The notes below the pieces were generated by a model, which made no database searches, was not told the origin of the DNA, and saw nothing but the letters and a program-made list of their open reading frames with translations. From Clostridia bacterium (GTDB lineage Bacteria; Bacillota; Clostridia; Oscillospirales; Acutalibacteraceae), in assembly GCA_017397125.1 (NCBI GenBank), contig JAFQKB010000060.1, positions 1-38,421 on the forward strand: a stretch of DNA of 38,421 nt, in the 5' to 3' direction. The position numbers were made by a program, and so were the translations under genes. Of this stretch, positions 36,877 through 38,421 are shown in pieces. Numbering within the stretch: position 1 is the first letter of the stretch; each line of letters begins with the position of its first letter.

Positions 36877-38244
36877 ATGAAAGAGAATTCTGAATTCAAG
36901 CCCCAGGATCTATGGATCAATTTCCGCGACCTTTTCTTGTACGTACTGCTGCGGTGGCGCAGCATCCTTGTGGTTGCTCTGGCGGGCGCCGTGCTGCTGT
37001 GCGGCGTCAAGTACCTGAAGGATTTCATGGACTACAAAAATGATGCCGGCACCGCTGTCGTGGACGAGAGCGAGCTGGACGTGGACGCCAAGGCGCACGT
37101 GGCGCTGGCGGTGGGCTATCGCGGCATCTACGAAAAGCACGCCACCTACAACGCCAATGCGCTGTATATGAAGATCGACGCCGATGCGGTGCCCACCTGG
37201 AATCTGTCCTATTTGATCGCCGGTGAGGACAGCTATGCGGTGGCTTCTCTGTACCGCAAGCACCTCAGCTCCCAAAATCTGTACGAGGGGCTGACCGGTC
37301 AGCTGGAGCAGAAGAACGATGAGTATCTGTCCGCCTATCTGGCGGAGCTGGTCTCCTTTAGTCTTGACTATGAGTCCAACGATGCACCCAGCGAAAAGGT
37401 GTTCCTGGACATCAAGGTGGTGGCTCCCACCCAGGAGCTGTGCGAGCAGGTGACCGAGCTGATGCGGGAGAGTATGAACTCTCTGCTGGATGAGGTGGCG
37501 GCGGCCACCGGTACCCATACTAGCAAGCTGGTGTACGACCACTATGCGGTGCGTCTGACCGAGAGCGTCCGCACCTTCCAGCAGAACAGCCTGCGCGCGC
37601 AGGACAATGCCTTGAAGGACCTGGAGGAGGCCGAGGGCCAGCTGACTGCGGCGGAAAAAGAGTATCTCAATCAGCTCACCGACGGGGAGAATACGGCCCC
37701 GGCAGCGCCCCCTTCTGTCCGTAAAAAGTATATGGTGCTGGGCTTTTTGTTGGGCGGCGTTCTGATGGTCGCCTGGTACGCTCTGCGGTATATCTTCTGC
37801 GGCCGTGTGCTGTCTGAGTCGGATGTGGCGCTGCGCTACGGCATCCACGTGTTCGGCTCGTTGGCCTCGGACAAAAAGCGCTTTTTCATCGATCGTTGGC
37901 TGCTCAACTGGCTGCAGGATAAGAGCGCGCAGCTGCCTCTGATGCAGCGGCAGATCGCTCTGGTCGCCAAGGCGGCGGAGAGCCGTGCGGTGTATCTCAT
38001 TGGCTGCGGCGGTGCCGCCGATCGACTGCCGGATCTGGCAAAAGAGCTGCAGACGCTGGATATCTCCCTGCAGATGGGTGACGGCCCCCTGACCAGCGAC
38101 GAGGGCGTGGCCGGTATGGCGGCTGCGGATGCGGTGCTGCTGGTCAAGCAGATCGGCGTGTCCACCCACAAGGATATCATCCGCGAGCTGGCGCTGGCAC
38201 AGCAGCTGGGCCAGACGGTGCTGGGCGTCATACTACTGAAATAA
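36877..38244 (+). CDS. Wzz-like chain-length protein with kinase-like C-terminal domain
   Basis: A 455-residue membrane protein. Helix 1 (about 26-43, SILVVALAGAVLLCGVKYL) and helix 2 (about 287-303, MVLGFLLGGVLMVAWYA) flank a mostly helical extracellular domain of about 240 residues with a coiled coil (LRAQDNALKDLEEAEGQL), the plan of polysaccharide co-polymerases. The cytoplasmic tail of about 150 residues resembles a BY-kinase core: SRAVYLIGCGGAADRLPDLA takes the place of the P-loop strand, and ADAVLLVKQIGVSTHKDII and LGQTVLGVILL match the last strands. It lacks the GxxGxGKS/T Walker A, so it is probably catalytically dead. Start ATG 36877 is eight bases after GAGGAG. Last gene of the cluster. 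Confidence 0.8.
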   Translation: MKENSEFKPQDLWINFRDLFLYVLLRWRSILVVALAGAVLLCGVKYLKDFMDYKNDAGTAVVDESELDVDAKAHVALAVGYRGIYEKHATYNANALYMKIDADAVPTWNLSYLIAGEDSYAVASLYRKHLSSQNLYEGLTGQLEQKNDEYLSAYLAELVSFSLDYESNDAPSEKVFLDIKVVAPTQELCEQVTELMRESMNSLLDEVAAATGTHTSKLVYDHYAVRLTESVRTFQQNSLRAQDNALKDLEEAEGQLTAAEKEYLNQLTDGENTAPAAPPSVRKKYMVLGFLLGGVLMVAWYALRYIFCGRVLSESDVALRYGIHVFGSLASDKKRFFIDRWLLNWLQDKSAQLPLMQRQIALVAKAAESRAVYLIGCGGAADRLPDLAKELQTLDISLQMGDGPLTSDEGVAGMAAADAVLLVKQIGVSTHKDIIRELALAQQLGQTVLGVILLK

Positions 38245-38297
38245 GAATAGATAGCAAAAAACCGCTGTCCCCACAGGTGGACTGCATCTGGTAAGAT

Positions 38298-38336
38298 AAA
38301 AGTAGACACTCACAAAAAACGTGAGTGTCTACTTTT
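38298..38336. terminator. Strong bidirectional terminator at end of polysaccharide operon
   Basis: 16-bp perfect stem AAAAGTAGACACTCAC / GTGAGTGTCTACTTTT with a 7-base loop, A- and T-rich flanks. It may also be part of an insertion sequence end. Confidence 0.85.
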
Positions 38337-38371
38337 TTATGTGTTAAAATGAAATAGGAGGTGAACAGAGC

Positions 38372-38421
38372 ATGGGAAGTAAGAAGGGTGTACCCCATCG
38401 CAAGTGGACAAAAGAGGAAAA
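38372..38421 (+). CDS. Start of a probable IS3-type transposase OrfA (partial)
   Basis: ATG at 38372 after a perfect AGGAGGTG binding site. Only 16 codons are visible, MGSKKGVPHRKWTKEE then K, and the gene leaves the window. The basic start followed by RKWTKEEK is typical of the helix-turn-helix OrfA of IS3-family elements, but so short a stretch cannot settle the family. AT-rich DNA starts about 100 bases upstream. Confidence 0.45.
   Translation, partial: MGSKKGVPHRKWTKEE

Overview
This 38.4 kb window looks like chromosomal DNA from a GC-rich, anaerobic Clostridia bacterium, most likely an Oscillospiraceae/Ruminococcaceae-type gut organism. The evidence is a SCIFF-peptide radical SAM maturase, RNase Y, the RicT/YabB/RsmI gene neighbourhood of Firmicutes, KtrAB-type potassium uptake, a lysine riboswitch in front of an NhaC-family transporter, an ssrA gene with Firmicutes features, strong GGAGG ribosome binding sites and consensus sigma-A promoters. 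Genus cannot be fixed from the sequence alone.

Layout. 1-2051: 3' end of the SCIFF maturase gene and an overlapping Orn/Lys/Arg decarboxylase-family gene. 2088-4175 (minus): ktrB-ktrA. 4202-4660: ssrA (tmRNA) with a consensus promoter and an unusually long terminator stem that reaches into the tmRNA acceptor arm. 4660-5915: a hairpin-rich stretch and two AT-rich orphan genes that look like island remnants. 5963-7935: consensus promoter, lysine riboswitch with terminator, and an NhaC-family transporter carrying a small Cys4 insertion. 8057-8172: dispersed palindromic repeat. 8329-13014 (minus): GH3 glycosidase, SGNH hydrolase and a DUF1846 protein. 13084-18294 (plus): holB, ricT, ferredoxin, YabB-type tRNA methyltransferase, rsmI, an unknown membrane-anchored protein and mnmM. 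18340-18786: an AT-rich GNAT acetyltransferase. 19131-21678 (minus): beta-CASP RNase and nucleoside kinase. 21828-22772: D-2-hydroxyacid dehydrogenase.

22717-25053 is the most unusual part. A 2.3 kb, more AT-rich segment is flanked by 72-bp direct copies of the dehydrogenase gene's 3' end. Codon third-position bias indicates that the copy now completing the gene came with the insert and that the displaced copy is the original. The insert encodes one large protein, an ATPase of the ABC class (PF09818-like). It is preceded by a strong promoter, a 17-codon leader ORF, and mutually exclusive antiterminator/terminator pairings, the layout of translation-sensed attenuation.

25314-27193 (minus) is rny with a roughly 260-nt leader full of hairpins, including an internal terminator. 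27317-29922 is an SsuBCA/ThiXYZ-type ABC importer (ATPase, permease, lipoprotein). 29989-38244 is an extracellular polysaccharide operon: two glycosyltransferases, a galactofuranosyltransferase-like protein, a Wzy-like polymerase, a Wzx flippase, a LicD-family transferase and a Wzz-like protein with a P-loop-less kinase-like tail. A strong terminator and the beginning of what looks like an IS3-type transposase gene close the window.
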